A program made the translations under genes and the position numbers. From Sediminihabitans luteus (GTDB lineage: Bacteria; Actinomycetota; Actinomycetes; Actinomycetales; Cellulomonadaceae): 64,000 nucleotides of DNA. Shown here in pieces: positions 1 to 7,373 of the stretch (its first letter is position 1; the number at the start of each line of letters is the position of its first letter). A model generated the notes under the pieces. It saw nothing but the letters and a program-made list of their open reading frames with translations, was not told where the DNA came from and searched no databases. The stretch covers positions 930,001 to 994,000 of the forward strand of contig NZ_PGFE01000001.1 in assembly GCF_002797595.1 (NCBI RefSeq), given 5' to 3'.

Positions 1-57
1 CCACCCGGGCAGGTCGAGCGACGCGGTGTCGAGGCCGCGCACGGCGTCCGCGCTCAC
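1..57 (-). CDS. purC: Probable 5' end of purC (SAICAR synthetase), cut by window edge
   Basis: A reading frame opens with GTG at 57 on the minus strand and overlaps the purD stop codon by the four bases GTGA, the usual coupling in this window. Only 19 codons are present. The segment ending in LDLPGW resembles the start of actinobacterial PurC, which typically reads LPGW followed by HVYSGKVRDLY, and purC after purD is a common order. The call rests on this short match and on context; the remainder lies outside the window. Confidence 0.4.
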   Translation of the reverse strand, partial: MSADAVRGLDTASLDLPGW

Positions 58-1352
58 AGGGCCACGACCTGACCGGCCGCGGCCTTCGCGGCGATGTCGG
101 TGCGGTGGTGCGAGCCGTCGAGCGCGATCTGCGCGACGCCCGCGTACGCGCGCTCGCGCGCGGCGTCGAGGTCGGCGCCCTGCCCGACCACGGACAGGAC
201 CCGGCCGCCCGCGCTCACGAGCGCGCCGCCGTCCGCGGTCGACGTGCCGGCGTGCAGCACGTGCACGGCGTCGAGGGCCTCGGCCGCGTCGATCCCGGTG
301 ATCGCGTCGCCCGTGCGGGGGGACTCGGGGTAGCCGTGCGAGGCGACGACGACGGTCACCGCGGTGCCGTCGGACCACCGCAGCCGCGGCTGGTCGGCGA
401 GCTCGCCGCGCGCCGCCGCGAGCAGCACCGCCGAGAGCGGGGTCTGCAGCCGGGCGAGCACGACCTGCGTCTCCGGGTCGCCGAACCGCGCGTTGAACTC
501 GACCACACGGGTGCCGCGGCTCGTCAGCGCGAGGCCCACGTAGAGCACGCCCTGGAACGGCGTGCCGCGACGCGCCATCTCGTCGACCGTGGGCTGCGCG
601 ATGCGCGTCACGACCTCCTCGGTGAGCCCCTCGGGCGCCCACGTCAGCGGGCTGTACGCGCCCATGCCGCCCGTGTTGGGCCCGGCGTCGTCGTCGCCCA
701 CGCGCTTGAAGTCCTGGGCGGGCGCGAGCGGCACGACCGTCGTCCCGTCGCAGATGCAGAACAGCGAGACCTCGGGCCCGTCGAGGAACTCCTCGATCAC
801 GACGCGGCCGTCGGTGCCGCGCGCCTCGAAGCACGCTGCGGCGTGCGCGAGCGCCTCGTCACGGTCCGACGTCACGACGACGCCCTTGCCGGCGGCGAGG
901 CCGTCGTCCTTGACGACGTACGGGGCGCCGAACGCGTCGAGCGCCTCGGCGACCTGCGCGACGTCGGTGCACACGTGCGCGAGCGCGGTCGGCACCGACG
1001 CGGCGGCCATGACGTCCTTGGCGAAGGCCTTCGACCCCTCGAGGCGCGCGGCCTCGGCGCTCGGGCCGAAGCAGGGGATCCCGGCCGCGCGCACCGCGTC
1101 GGCCACGCCTGCGACGAGCGGGGCCTCGGGGCCGACCACGACGAGCTCGACGCCCAGCGAGGTCGCGAGCGCCGCGACCGCGGCGCCGTCGAGGGCGTCG
1201 ACCGCGTGCAGCTCCGCGAGCGCCGCGATGCCCGGGTTCCCGGGTGCGGCGTGCAGCTCGTGCGTCTCACCGCCCGCGAGCGCGGCCTCGTGCGCGAGGG
1301 CGTGGACGATGGCGTGCTCTCGGGCACCGGTTCCGACGACGAGGATCTTCAC
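54..1352 (-). CDS. purD: Phosphoribosylamine-glycine ligase (GAR synthetase)
   Basis: Cytoplasmic ATP-grasp enzyme that joins glycine to 5-phosphoribosylamine in the second step of de novo purine synthesis. The 432 residues match the family length. The N-terminal VVGTGAREHA motif (residues 5-14), the ATP-grasp middle (KDDGLAAGKGVVV near 150-160) and the metal/ATP segment FNARFGDPETQ (about 288-298) are all visible. The start is GTG at 1352; there is no Shine-Dalgarno sequence, but TAGACT lies eight bases upstream, which suggests a leaderless message. The frame downstream looks like purC. purA lies further upstream on the same strand, with a lipoprotein gene between them. Confidence 0.96.
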   Translation of the reverse strand: MKILVVGTGAREHAIVHALAHEAALAGGETHELHAAPGNPGIAALAELHAVDALDGAAVAALATSLGVELVVVGPEAPLVAGVADAVRAAGIPCFGPSAEAARLEGSKAFAKDVMAAASVPTALAHVCTDVAQVAEALDAFGAPYVVKDDGLAAGKGVVVTSDRDEALAHAAACFEARGTDGRVVIEEFLDGPEVSLFCICDGTTVVPLAPAQDFKRVGDDDAGPNTGGMGAYSPLTWAPEGLTEEVVTRIAQPTVDEMARRGTPFQGVLYVGLALTSRGTRVVEFNARFGDPETQVVLARLQTPLSAVLLAAARGELADQPRLRWSDGTAVTVVVASHGYPESPRTGDAITGIDAAEALDAVHVLHAGTSTADGGALVSAGGRVLSVVGQGADLDAARERAYAGVAQIALDGSHHRTDIAAKAAAGQVVAL

Positions 1353-1360
1353 GGGAGGCG

Positions 1361-1366
1361 AGTCTA
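1361..1366 (-). promoter_or_regulatory. Putative -10 element of purD (leaderless)
   Basis: TAGACT on the minus strand, eight bases before the GTG start. The bases before the start are pyrimidine-rich, so no ribosome binding site is seen. Confidence 0.45.
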
Positions 1367-1382
1367 CCGGCGAGCGTCCGCC

Positions 1383-1466
1383 AGCCCCTGGGACGTCTCA
1401 GTCCAGGGGCCGTCTCGGTCCGGGGCCGTCTCAGTCCAGGGGGACGTCTCAGTCCAGGGGGACGTC
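1383..1466 (-). repeat. Tandem duplication of a gene 3' end, 16-18 bp units
   Basis: Positions 1449-1466 are the last six codons, stop included, of the DUF4333 lipoprotein gene. The same 18 bases recur exactly at 1431-1448, then in degenerate 16- and 17-bp forms at 1415-1430 and 1398-1414, with a remnant at 1383-1397. The copies lie downstream of the stop and carry the TGA along. Slipped-strand expansion is the simplest explanation. Confidence 0.85.
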
Positions 1467-2075
1467 GTCGACCTGGAACGAGAGGCCGGAACCGTCCGCG
1501 GCGGGCTCGTCGACGGTCGTCGTCATGCCGAACCGCGTCTCGGTGTTCGGGTCGGTGACCGTGCAGCGCAGGGTCTGGCCGGCCTCGAGCACGATCGCGC
1601 TCGGGCACTCGACCTCGGGGCGCACGCCCACGCTCTTCTCGAGCGCGTCGGCGGCGGACGCCTCGACCGCCCCGGCCGAGAGCGTCGGCGAGCCTGCGTC
1701 GGCGTCCGCGTCGTCGGCCGCGTCGTCGGTCGTCCCTGCGCCCTTGGCCTCGTCGTCGACCTGGAAGTGCAGGCCCGACCCGTCCGCGGCATCGTCCTGG
1801 ACGAGCACCGTCATGCCGTACTCGGTGCCCGACGACGGGTCGGTGAGCGTGCACCGCATGGTCTCGTCGATCGTGAGCGCGAGCGACTCGGGGCACTCGA
1901 CCTCGGGACGCTGCCCGATCTGCTCCTCGAACGTGTCCTCGGCGAGGTTCGCGACGGTGCTCCCCGAGACGGTCTTGTTGACCGAGACCGAGCACCCGCC
2001 GAGCCCTGCGGCCAGGCCGACGACGATCAGGGCGAGGGTCGCGCGGCGGGCGGGGGTCGACGTCGTTGGCCTCAT
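1449..2075 (-). CDS. Lipoprotein with two DUF4333 domains
   Basis: Secreted lipoprotein of 208 residues. A basic N-terminus and hydrophobic segment end in the lipobox LGGC (about residues 24-27), which predicts lipidation and anchoring on the outer face of the membrane. Two homologous DUF4333 units follow, each with VGVRPEVECP- or IGQRPEVECP-like text and a C-RCTVTDP-type motif, so each carries a conserved cysteine pair. They are separated by an Asp/Ala-rich linker. The start at 2075 is preferred over an upstream GTG because it directly precedes the signal peptide and has TACGTT seven bases before it. The function of DUF4333 is unknown. The 3' end is tandemly duplicated. Confidence 0.85.
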   Translation of the reverse strand: MRPTTSTPARRATLALIVVGLAAGLGGCSVSVNKTVSGSTVANLAEDTFEEQIGQRPEVECPESLALTIDETMRCTLTDPSSGTEYGMTVLVQDDAADGSGLHFQVDDEAKGAGTTDDAADDADADAGSPTLSAGAVEASAADALEKSVGVRPEVECPSAIVLEAGQTLRCTVTDPNTETRFGMTTTVDEPAADGSGLSFQVDDVPLD

Positions 2076-2082
2076 GGGAAGG

Positions 2083-2088
2083 AACGTA
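2083..2088 (-). promoter_or_regulatory. Putative -10 element of the DUF4333 lipoprotein gene
   Basis: TACGTT on the minus strand, seven bases before the ATG at 2075. The spacing suggests a leaderless transcript and supports this start. Confidence 0.4.
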
Positions 2089-2108
2089 CCAACGCGGCCT
2101 CCCGACGG

Positions 2109-2141
2109 GTCCGGGCACCCCACAGTGTGGGACGCCCGGAC
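2109..2141 (-). terminator. Hairpin downstream of purA
   Basis: Inverted repeat with 16-bp arms, two mismatches and a one-base centre, just after the purA stop. It is GC-rich and lacks a T tract, as is common for actinobacterial terminators. Confidence 0.6.
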
Positions 2142-2144
2142 GCG

Positions 2145-3437
2145 TCAGCGACCGTGGATGAGGTCGTGGATCGGGATGATCTCGTCGCGACGCGGGCCCA
2201 CGCCGATCGCCGAGACGCGGGTGCCCGACATCTCCTCGAGCGCGCGCACGTAGCGCTGCGCGTTGACCGGCAGGTCCTCGAACGTGCGGCAGGCGGAGAT
2301 GTCCTCCCACCAGCCGTCGAGCTCCTCGTAGATCGGCTTCGCGTGGTGGAACGCGGTCTGGTCGATCGGCATCTCGTCGTGACGCACGCCGTCGACGTCG
2401 TACGCGACGCACACGGGCACCTTCTCCATGCCGGTGAGCACGTCGAGCTTGGTCAGCACGATGTCCGTGAGCCCGTTGACGCGCGAGGAGTACCGCGCGA
2501 TCACGGCGTCGTACCAGCCGCAGCGGCGCGCGCGGCCGGTCGTGACGCCGAACTCCGCGCCGGTCTTGCGCAGGTACTCGCCCTTGTCGTCGAACAGCTC
2601 GGTCGGGAACGGCCCCTCGCCCACGCGCGTCGTGTACGCCTTGATGACGCCGATCACGGAGTCGACGCGCGTCGGCCCGATGCCCGAGCCCGTCACGGCG
2701 CCGCCCGCGGTCGCGTTGGACGACGTCACGAACGGGTAGGTGCCGTGGTCGACGTCGAGCATGGTCGCCTGACCGCCCTCGAACAGGACCGTCTTGTCGT
2801 CGTCGAGCGCCTTGTTGAGCACGAGGCCGGTGTCGGTGACCATCGGCTTGAGGCGTTCGGCGTTGGCGAGCAGCTCGTCGAGCGTCTCCTGCACCGTGAT
2901 CGCGCGGCGGTTGTAGACCTTGACCAGCAGGTGGTTCTTCTGGTCGAGCGCGCCCTCGATCTTCTCGGCGAGGATCTTCTCGTCGAACAGGTCGGCGATG
3001 CGCAGGCCGACGCGGTTGATCTTGTCCGCGTAGGCGGGCCCGATGCCCCGGCCCGTGGTGCCGATGCGGCGCTTGCCGAGGAACCGCTCCGAGACCTTGT
3101 CGATCGTGCGGTGGTAGCCGGCGATGACGTGCGCGCCCTGCGAGATGAGCAGCTTCGAGACGTCGACGTCGCGCGCGATGAGCGCGTCGAGCTCCTCGAA
3201 GAGCACGTCGATGTCGACGACCACGCCGTTGGAGATCACGGGCGTGACGCCGGGAGACAGGATCCCGGACGGCAGCAGGTGCAGCGCGTACTTCTCGTCG
3301 CCGATGACGACCGTGTGGCCGGCGTTGTTGCCGCCGTTGAACTTCACCACGTAGTCGACGCGCGAGCCGAGGAGGTCGGTCGCCTTCCCCTTGCCCTCGT
3401 CACCCCACTGCGCCCCGACGAGCACGACGGCTGGCAT
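2145..3437 (-). CDS. purA: Adenylosuccinate synthetase
   Basis: Catalyses GTP-dependent condensation of IMP with aspartate, the committed step to AMP. The 430 residues match the family length. It opens with [18 protein letters not shown], which holds the GDEGKGK glycine-rich GTP loop and catalytic Asp, and contains [12 protein letters not shown], the GRGIGPAY loop, the IMP-contacting segment TSSNATAGG and the C-terminal [10 protein letters not shown]. The frame stays open far upstream, but the ATG at 3437 is chosen because the conserved N-terminus begins there and GTAGGGA lies about five bases before it. A hairpin follows the stop. Confidence 0.97.
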   Translation of the reverse strand: MPAVVLVGAQWGDEGKGKATDLLGSRVDYVVKFNGGNNAGHTVVIGDEKYALHLLPSGILSPGVTPVISNGVVVDIDVLFEELDALIARDVDVSKLLISQGAHVIAGYHRTIDKVSERFLGKRRIGTTGRGIGPAYADKINRVGLRIADLFDEKILAEKIEGALDQKNHLLVKVYNRRAITVQETLDELLANAERLKPMVTDTGLVLNKALDDDKTVLFEGGQATMLDVDHGTYPFVTSSNATAGGAVTGSGIGPTRVDSVIGVIKAYTTRVGEGPFPTELFDDKGEYLRKTGAEFGVTTGRARRCGWYDAVIARYSSRVNGLTDIVLTKLDVLTGMEKVPVCVAYDVDGVRHDEMPIDQTAFHHAKPIYEELDGWWEDISACRTFEDLPVNAQRYVRALEEMSGTRVSAIGVGPRRDEIIPIHDLIHGR

Positions 3438-3613
3438 GCGATCCCTACTTCCGGTTGCCGAGATTCCGGGCCCGAGGCCCGCGGGCTCGCGGGCCGAGCG
3501 CCCGACGAACCTGCACGAGTTTACAAGTCTTTGACCCGAGGGCGCGTTGCCGCCGCCGGTGCGCCGCCGAGGGTTCCGCCGGGGTTCCGCGTGCCGGACG
3601 ACGCCGGGCGGGG

Positions 3614-4069
3614 TCAGCGCAGCGTGCGCACCTCGTCGGCCGAGGTGCCCGAGTCGACGAGGAACTGTGTGCAGCGTGCCGCCTCGTCGTCCTCGCCGAT
3701 CTCCTCGGCGGCGTCCGCGAGCGCGAGGAGCGCCCGCAGGAACCCCTGGTTGGCGGCGTGGTCTGCCGGGATCGGCCCCTGGCCCCGCCAGCCCGCACGG
3801 CGCAGCGCGTCGAGCCCGCGGTGGTACCCGGCGCGCGCGTACGCGTAGGCCGCGACCGGGTCGTCGCCGTCGAGCGCGATCTCGGCGAGCACCGCCCACA
3901 CGTAGGACGACGCGGGGTGCGTGCGTGTGACGGCGTCGAGCGCCTCCCCGGCGGCGAGCGCGGCCCGGGCCGCGACGTCCGGGTGGGTGTCGGGCAGGAG
4001 CGTCGGTGCGGGACCGCCGAGGAGGTTCTGCGCGGGGTGGGCGGGCCGGGGTGCGGGGGTCGACGTCAT
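3614..4069 (-). CDS. DUF3151 family protein
   Basis: Cytoplasmic protein of 151 residues belonging to the actinobacteria-specific DUF3151 family. Recognisable text is [12 protein letters not shown] near the N-terminus, [15 protein letters not shown], the [28 protein letters not shown] block and NQGFLRAL. The alanine-rich helices look like a TPR-like fold. The start at 4069 is preceded by a strong GAGGATGGGGG. Genes of this family lie close to purA and fba in mycobacteria, and both are nearby here. No function is established. Confidence 0.85.
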   Translation of the reverse strand: MTSTPAPRPAHPAQNLLGGPAPTLLPDTHPDVAARAALAAGEALDAVTRTHPASSYVWAVLAEIALDGDDPVAAYAYARAGYHRGLDALRRAGWRGQGPIPADHAANQGFLRALLALADAAEEIGEDDEAARCTQFLVDSGTSADEVRTLR

Positions 4070-4143
4070 GCCCCCATCCTCGCAGGCGACGGGCGTCACA
4101 CCCGCACGGGCCACCACCGTGTGCGGGCACCACCCCGACTGTC

Positions 4144-4149
4144 TACAGT
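4144..4149 (+). promoter_or_regulatory. Putative -10 element of the first STAS gene
   Basis: TACAGT ends seven bases before the ATG at 4157. No ribosome binding site is visible, so a leaderless transcript is likely. Confidence 0.45.
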
Positions 4150-4156
4150 TCGGTGC

Positions 4157-4507
4157 ATGATCGAGATCGCGACGTCGCCGGCCACGACCACGCTCGTGAT
4201 CGCCGGTGATCTCGACCTCGCCGAGCGGGACCAGTTCCCCGAGATCGCGGCCCGCGTGGTCGGCCTGCGCCGCCAGCTCCTCGTGATCGACATGTGCCGC
4301 GTGACGTTCATGGACTCGACCGGCGCGGCGTTCCTCATCTCGCTCGCCGACTCGGGCCGCAAGCGCGGCGGCGCGACCGTGCTGCGCGGCTGCGACGACC
4401 GCGACCTGTTCGTTCTCGAGGTGTGCGGGGCGCTCGAGCTGTTCCGGGTCGACTCCGAGCACCGCTGCGCACCCACGTCCACGCGCACGGACTCCTCGGC
4501 CGACTGA
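4157..4507 (+). CDS. STAS-domain anti-sigma factor antagonist (RsbV/SpoIIAA-like)
   Basis: Small cytoplasmic STAS protein of 116 residues. It shows the family pattern: a first strand TTLVIAGDLDLAERD, then the phosphorylation loop VTFMDSTGAAFLI at about residues 48-60, in which the Ser of DSTG is the expected target of an RsbW-like kinase. Antagonists of this family bind an anti-sigma kinase when unphosphorylated and so free a sigma factor. No sigma factor gene is in the window. The large phosphatase-kinase fusion at 7374-9689 and a second STAS gene at 9808 are plausible partners (inference). Confidence 0.85.
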   Translation: MIEIATSPATTTLVIAGDLDLAERDQFPEIAARVVGLRRQLLVIDMCRVTFMDSTGAAFLISLADSGRKRGGATVLRGCDDRDLFVLEVCGALELFRVDSEHRCAPTSTRTDSSAD

Positions 4508-4516
4508 CGGCTACCC

Positions 4517-4550
4517 CCGGCGGAGTCCGACCCGGGTCGGACGCCGCCGG
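4517..4550. terminator. Bidirectional hairpin between convergent genes
   Basis: Two 17-bp arms with a single mismatch and no loop bases between them. It sits between the STAS gene on the plus strand and the DUF1254 gene on the minus strand, so it can end both transcripts. Confidence 0.75.
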
Positions 4551-4558
4551 CCTTGCGG

Positions 4559-5503
4559 TCAGGCCGGGCGCGGGGGCGTGGCGCGCAGTCGCTCGATGTA
4601 GGCCTTGGTCTCCTCGACGTCGAGCGGCCGGTACATGCGCATCCCGTGGAAGAAGCGCTGCCCCTCCTGGGTCTCGATCGTGTTGGGGTGGTCGCACCGG
4701 CCGTCGCCGAAGCAGATCGTGATCCGCCCGTCGTCGTCGCGCACGATCTCGGTGTCGGACAACCCCGGCCGGGCGACGTCGAGCCAGCCCGAGTCGGTGT
4801 ACTTGATCACGGAGAAGTAGCCGTTGTTGGCGTAGTCGAGGGGCGGCACGTCGAACGTCCACAGGTCGCAGCCGGTCCCGGTCGCCAGGGCCTGGAAGTA
4901 CTGCGCGTGCTCGGGAGGCAGCCCTCCCCACCCGAGCTCGGCGGCGAGCGCATGGTTCACGGGGTCGGTCGACGCGGGGGTGCCGAAGCCCCGCGAGAAG
5001 TCCGCCTCGGCGGCGCGCGACTCGATCTCGGCGCGCATCGCGACGAGGCTGTCCTGGTCGTACTCGGGCGCGACGTACGCGTTCGAGGTCGCCGCGGTGA
5101 TGCGGCGGGCGTCCTGCAGCTCGTGCGCGCGCTCGACCCCGCCCGTGATCGCGGTACGGCCGAGGACGTACACGTGCGTGCCCGTCGAGAGGTCGTCGTT
5201 GCGCACGGTCAGGGTCTCTCCCGGGTAGACCACGCCCACGACGTAGTGGTTCTCGTCGATGATCTGGTCCACCTGGTACTCGGCGGACGGCGCGACCGAG
5301 AACGTCGCCTCGTCGGTCACGTCGACCACGGCGTACGAGTAGATGAGGTCCACGTTGGACCGGATGATGACCTGGTTCTCGACGTCCACGGGGACCCGGT
5401 TGTGGAAGTACTCGTTGACGGGAGCCTTCTCGAGCTGCTTGAGGAGGTAGGACGACGTCTCCGCGTGCGCGAAGCTCTCGAGTGTGACGCGCGTTCCTGG
5501 CAC
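4559..5503 (-). CDS. DUF1254/DUF1214 domain protein
   Basis: Protein of 314 residues with an N-terminal DUF1254-like half (NRVPVDVENQVIIRSNVDLIYSYAVVD, then VYPGETLTVRNDD) and a C-terminal DUF1214-like part (YANNGYFSVIKYTDSG, then a DGRITICFGD segment). No signal peptide is seen. The GTG at 5503 is chosen because AAGGAG lies seven bases upstream; the frame upstream of it does not look coding. Family members occur widely but have no proven reaction. The gene stands alone, convergent with a STAS gene. Confidence 0.75.
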   Translation of the reverse strand: MPGTRVTLESFAHAETSSYLLKQLEKAPVNEYFHNRVPVDVENQVIIRSNVDLIYSYAVVDVTDEATFSVAPSAEYQVDQIIDENHYVVGVVYPGETLTVRNDDLSTGTHVYVLGRTAITGGVERAHELQDARRITAATSNAYVAPEYDQDSLVAMRAEIESRAAEADFSRGFGTPASTDPVNHALAAELGWGGLPPEHAQYFQALATGTGCDLWTFDVPPLDYANNGYFSVIKYTDSGWLDVARPGLSDTEIVRDDDGRITICFGDGRCDHPNTIETQEGQRFFHGMRMYRPLDVEETKAYIERLRATPPRPA

Positions 5504-5659
5504 GGTCTGTCTCCTTGCTCGACGGCGCCGACGCGGCCTCCCCACGCGGCGATCCACAGCGTAGGGGCGCCCGCGCCGGGGCGCGCGGCCGGCGTACGAC
5601 CCGTCGGAGGCGGGCGTCGGCGCGTGCCCGCTCCCCCGGCGCGCACGCGCGCACGTCGC

Positions 5660-5665
5660 TAGCCT
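5660..5665 (+). promoter_or_regulatory. Putative -10 element of the SulP transporter gene
   Basis: TAGCCT ends seven bases before the GTG at 5673, with no ribosome binding site between them. Confidence 0.4.
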
Positions 5666-5672
5666 GGCCGTC

Positions 5673-7367
5673 GTGACGACCTCCCCTCCTGCACGCCCAT
5701 ACTCGTCGCCCTCGCGCCGCGACTCGCTGCGCTCGGGCGTCGCGGCAGGCTTCGCGACGGGGGTGTTCTCGATCCCCGAGGGCATGGCGTACGCGCAGCT
5801 CGCGGGCGTCGACCCCGTCTACGGGCTCTACTCGGGGATCGTCGCGACGCTCGTCGCCGCGCTCACGACCGGCTCGGTGCTCATGATCTCGACCCTCACG
5901 AGCGCGATCGCGCTCTCGACCGGGAGCGTCCTGAGCGCGGCCGCGATCACCGACGCCCAGATGCCCGGGGCGCTGTTCACGGTCACCCTCCTGACCGGCG
6001 CGGTCATGTTCCTGCTGGGGGTGCTGCGGCTCGGCAGCCTCGTGAACTTCGTGTCGAGCTCCGTCATGACGGGGTTCGTCGCGGGCGCGTCGGTGCTGAT
6101 CATCCTCGGCGAGCTGGGCGACTTCTCGGGCTACGAGCCCGAGGGCGGCAACAAGCTCACGCAGACGTGGGACTGGTTGACGCACGTCGGCTCGTGGGAC
6201 CTGCCGACCACGCTCGTCGCCGTCGCGAGCCTCGCGCTCGTGATCGTGGGCAAGCGCTTCTCGCTGACCGCCAAGCTCGCCCCCGTGCTCGTGCTCGTCG
6301 TCATGACGGTCGTCGTCGCGCTGGCCGACCTGGGTTCGGTCGCGACCGTGGGCGACATCGCGAGCATCCCGCGCGGGCTGCCCGGGCCGGAGGCGCCCGC
6401 GTTCGACCTCGTGCCGACGCTCGCGCTCGGTGCCGTCTCGGTCGCGCTCGTCGCGCTCGTGCAGGGCGCCGGCATCAGCACCGCCTACCCGAACCCGGAC
6501 GGCTCGCCCGCCCCGCCGAGCCGCGACTTCCTCGGGCAGGGCCTCGGGAACCTCGCGGGCAGCTTCTTCCAGTCGATGCCCACGGGCGGGTCGCTCTCGC
6601 GCACGGGCATCTCCGTCAGCGGCGGCGCCCGGTCGCGCTGGGGCGGCGTGCTCGCGGCGGTCTGGCTCGCGGCGCTGCTCGTGCTGCTCGGCAGCCTCGC
6701 CGAGCGCGTGCCGCTCGCCGTGATCGCCGGGCTGCTGTTCGTCATCGCGGGCGAGCTCGTGCTGGGCCGCGTCGCGTACGTGCGCATGGCCTTCGAGACG
6801 TCGTACGTGTCGTTCGCCGCCGGTGCGCTGACCTTCGTCTCGGCGCTGTTCGTCCCGCTGCAGTGGACGATCTTCCTCGGCGCCGGCCTCTCGATCGCGG
6901 TCTTCGTCGCGTCGTCGTCGCGCGCGGGCCGCGTCGACGGGCTCGTGCGCGGCGACGACGGCTACTGGCAGGAGGGCCCCGTGCCGGACGTCGTCCGGCC
7001 GGGCGAGGTCGTCGTGCTCGGCCTGCGCGGGTGGAGCTTCTTCGCCGAGTTCCCGCGTCTCGCCGGGCTGCTGCCGGACCCGCGGGGTGCGCGCGGCGCG
7101 GTCGTGGTGCTGCGCCTGCACGCGGTGCCCGACATGAACATGACGGGCCTGCGGGCGCTCGACGCATACCGGCACGCGCTCGCCCAGGAGCACGCGACGC
7201 TCGTGCTCGCCGGGGTGCAGCCACGGCTCGCGGCCAAGCTCGAGCGGACCGGCGTCGGCCGGGGCGTCGGGACCGCGAACGTGTTCGCCGCGCGCCCCGG
7301 GATCACGCAGTCGCTCGACGCGGCCGTGCAGCACGCGCGGCGGCTCGCGTCCCCGCCCGCAGGCTGA
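5673..7367 (+). CDS. SulP/SLC26 family anion transporter with STAS domain
   Basis: Inner-membrane permease of 564 residues. The SulP signature is clear: GVFSIPEGMAYAQLAGVDPVYGLYSG at about 30-55, then about ten to twelve hydrophobic segments, including the QSMPTGGSLSRTGISVSGGARS region near 300. The cytoplasmic C-terminus holds a STAS domain (about 430-550) with VVVLRLHAVPDMNMTGLRAL. Substrates in the family include sulfate, bicarbonate and dicarboxylates; nothing here decides among them. The gene is convergent with the signalling fusion at 7374, six bases away. Confidence 0.9.
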   Translation: MTTSPPARPYSSPSRRDSLRSGVAAGFATGVFSIPEGMAYAQLAGVDPVYGLYSGIVATLVAALTTGSVLMISTLTSAIALSTGSVLSAAAITDAQMPGALFTVTLLTGAVMFLLGVLRLGSLVNFVSSSVMTGFVAGASVLIILGELGDFSGYEPEGGNKLTQTWDWLTHVGSWDLPTTLVAVASLALVIVGKRFSLTAKLAPVLVLVVMTVVVALADLGSVATVGDIASIPRGLPGPEAPAFDLVPTLALGAVSVALVALVQGAGISTAYPNPDGSPAPPSRDFLGQGLGNLAGSFFQSMPTGGSLSRTGISVSGGARSRWGGVLAAVWLAALLVLLGSLAERVPLAVIAGLLFVIAGELVLGRVAYVRMAFETSYVSFAAGALTFVSALFVPLQWTIFLGAGLSIAVFVASSSRAGRVDGLVRGDDGYWQEGPVPDVVRPGEVVVLGLRGWSFFAEFPRLAGLLPDPRGARGAVVVLRLHAVPDMNMTGLRALDAYRHALAQEHATLVLAGVQPRLAAKLERTGVGRGVGTANVFAARPGITQSLDAAVQHARRLASPPAG

Positions 7368-7373
7368 GGCGCG

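Noticed and set aside
105-3848. Very long open frame on the plus strand (over 1200 codons) antisense to purD and purA
   Set aside because: Its product is Arg/Asp/Val-rich nonsense. The opposite strand encodes clearly conserved PurD and PurA, and high GC leaves antisense frames open.
3438-4133. N-terminal extension of PurA by about 230 residues
   Set aside because: The conserved PurA start is at 3437, and the extension runs antisense to itself in the DUF3151 gene frame with no family match.
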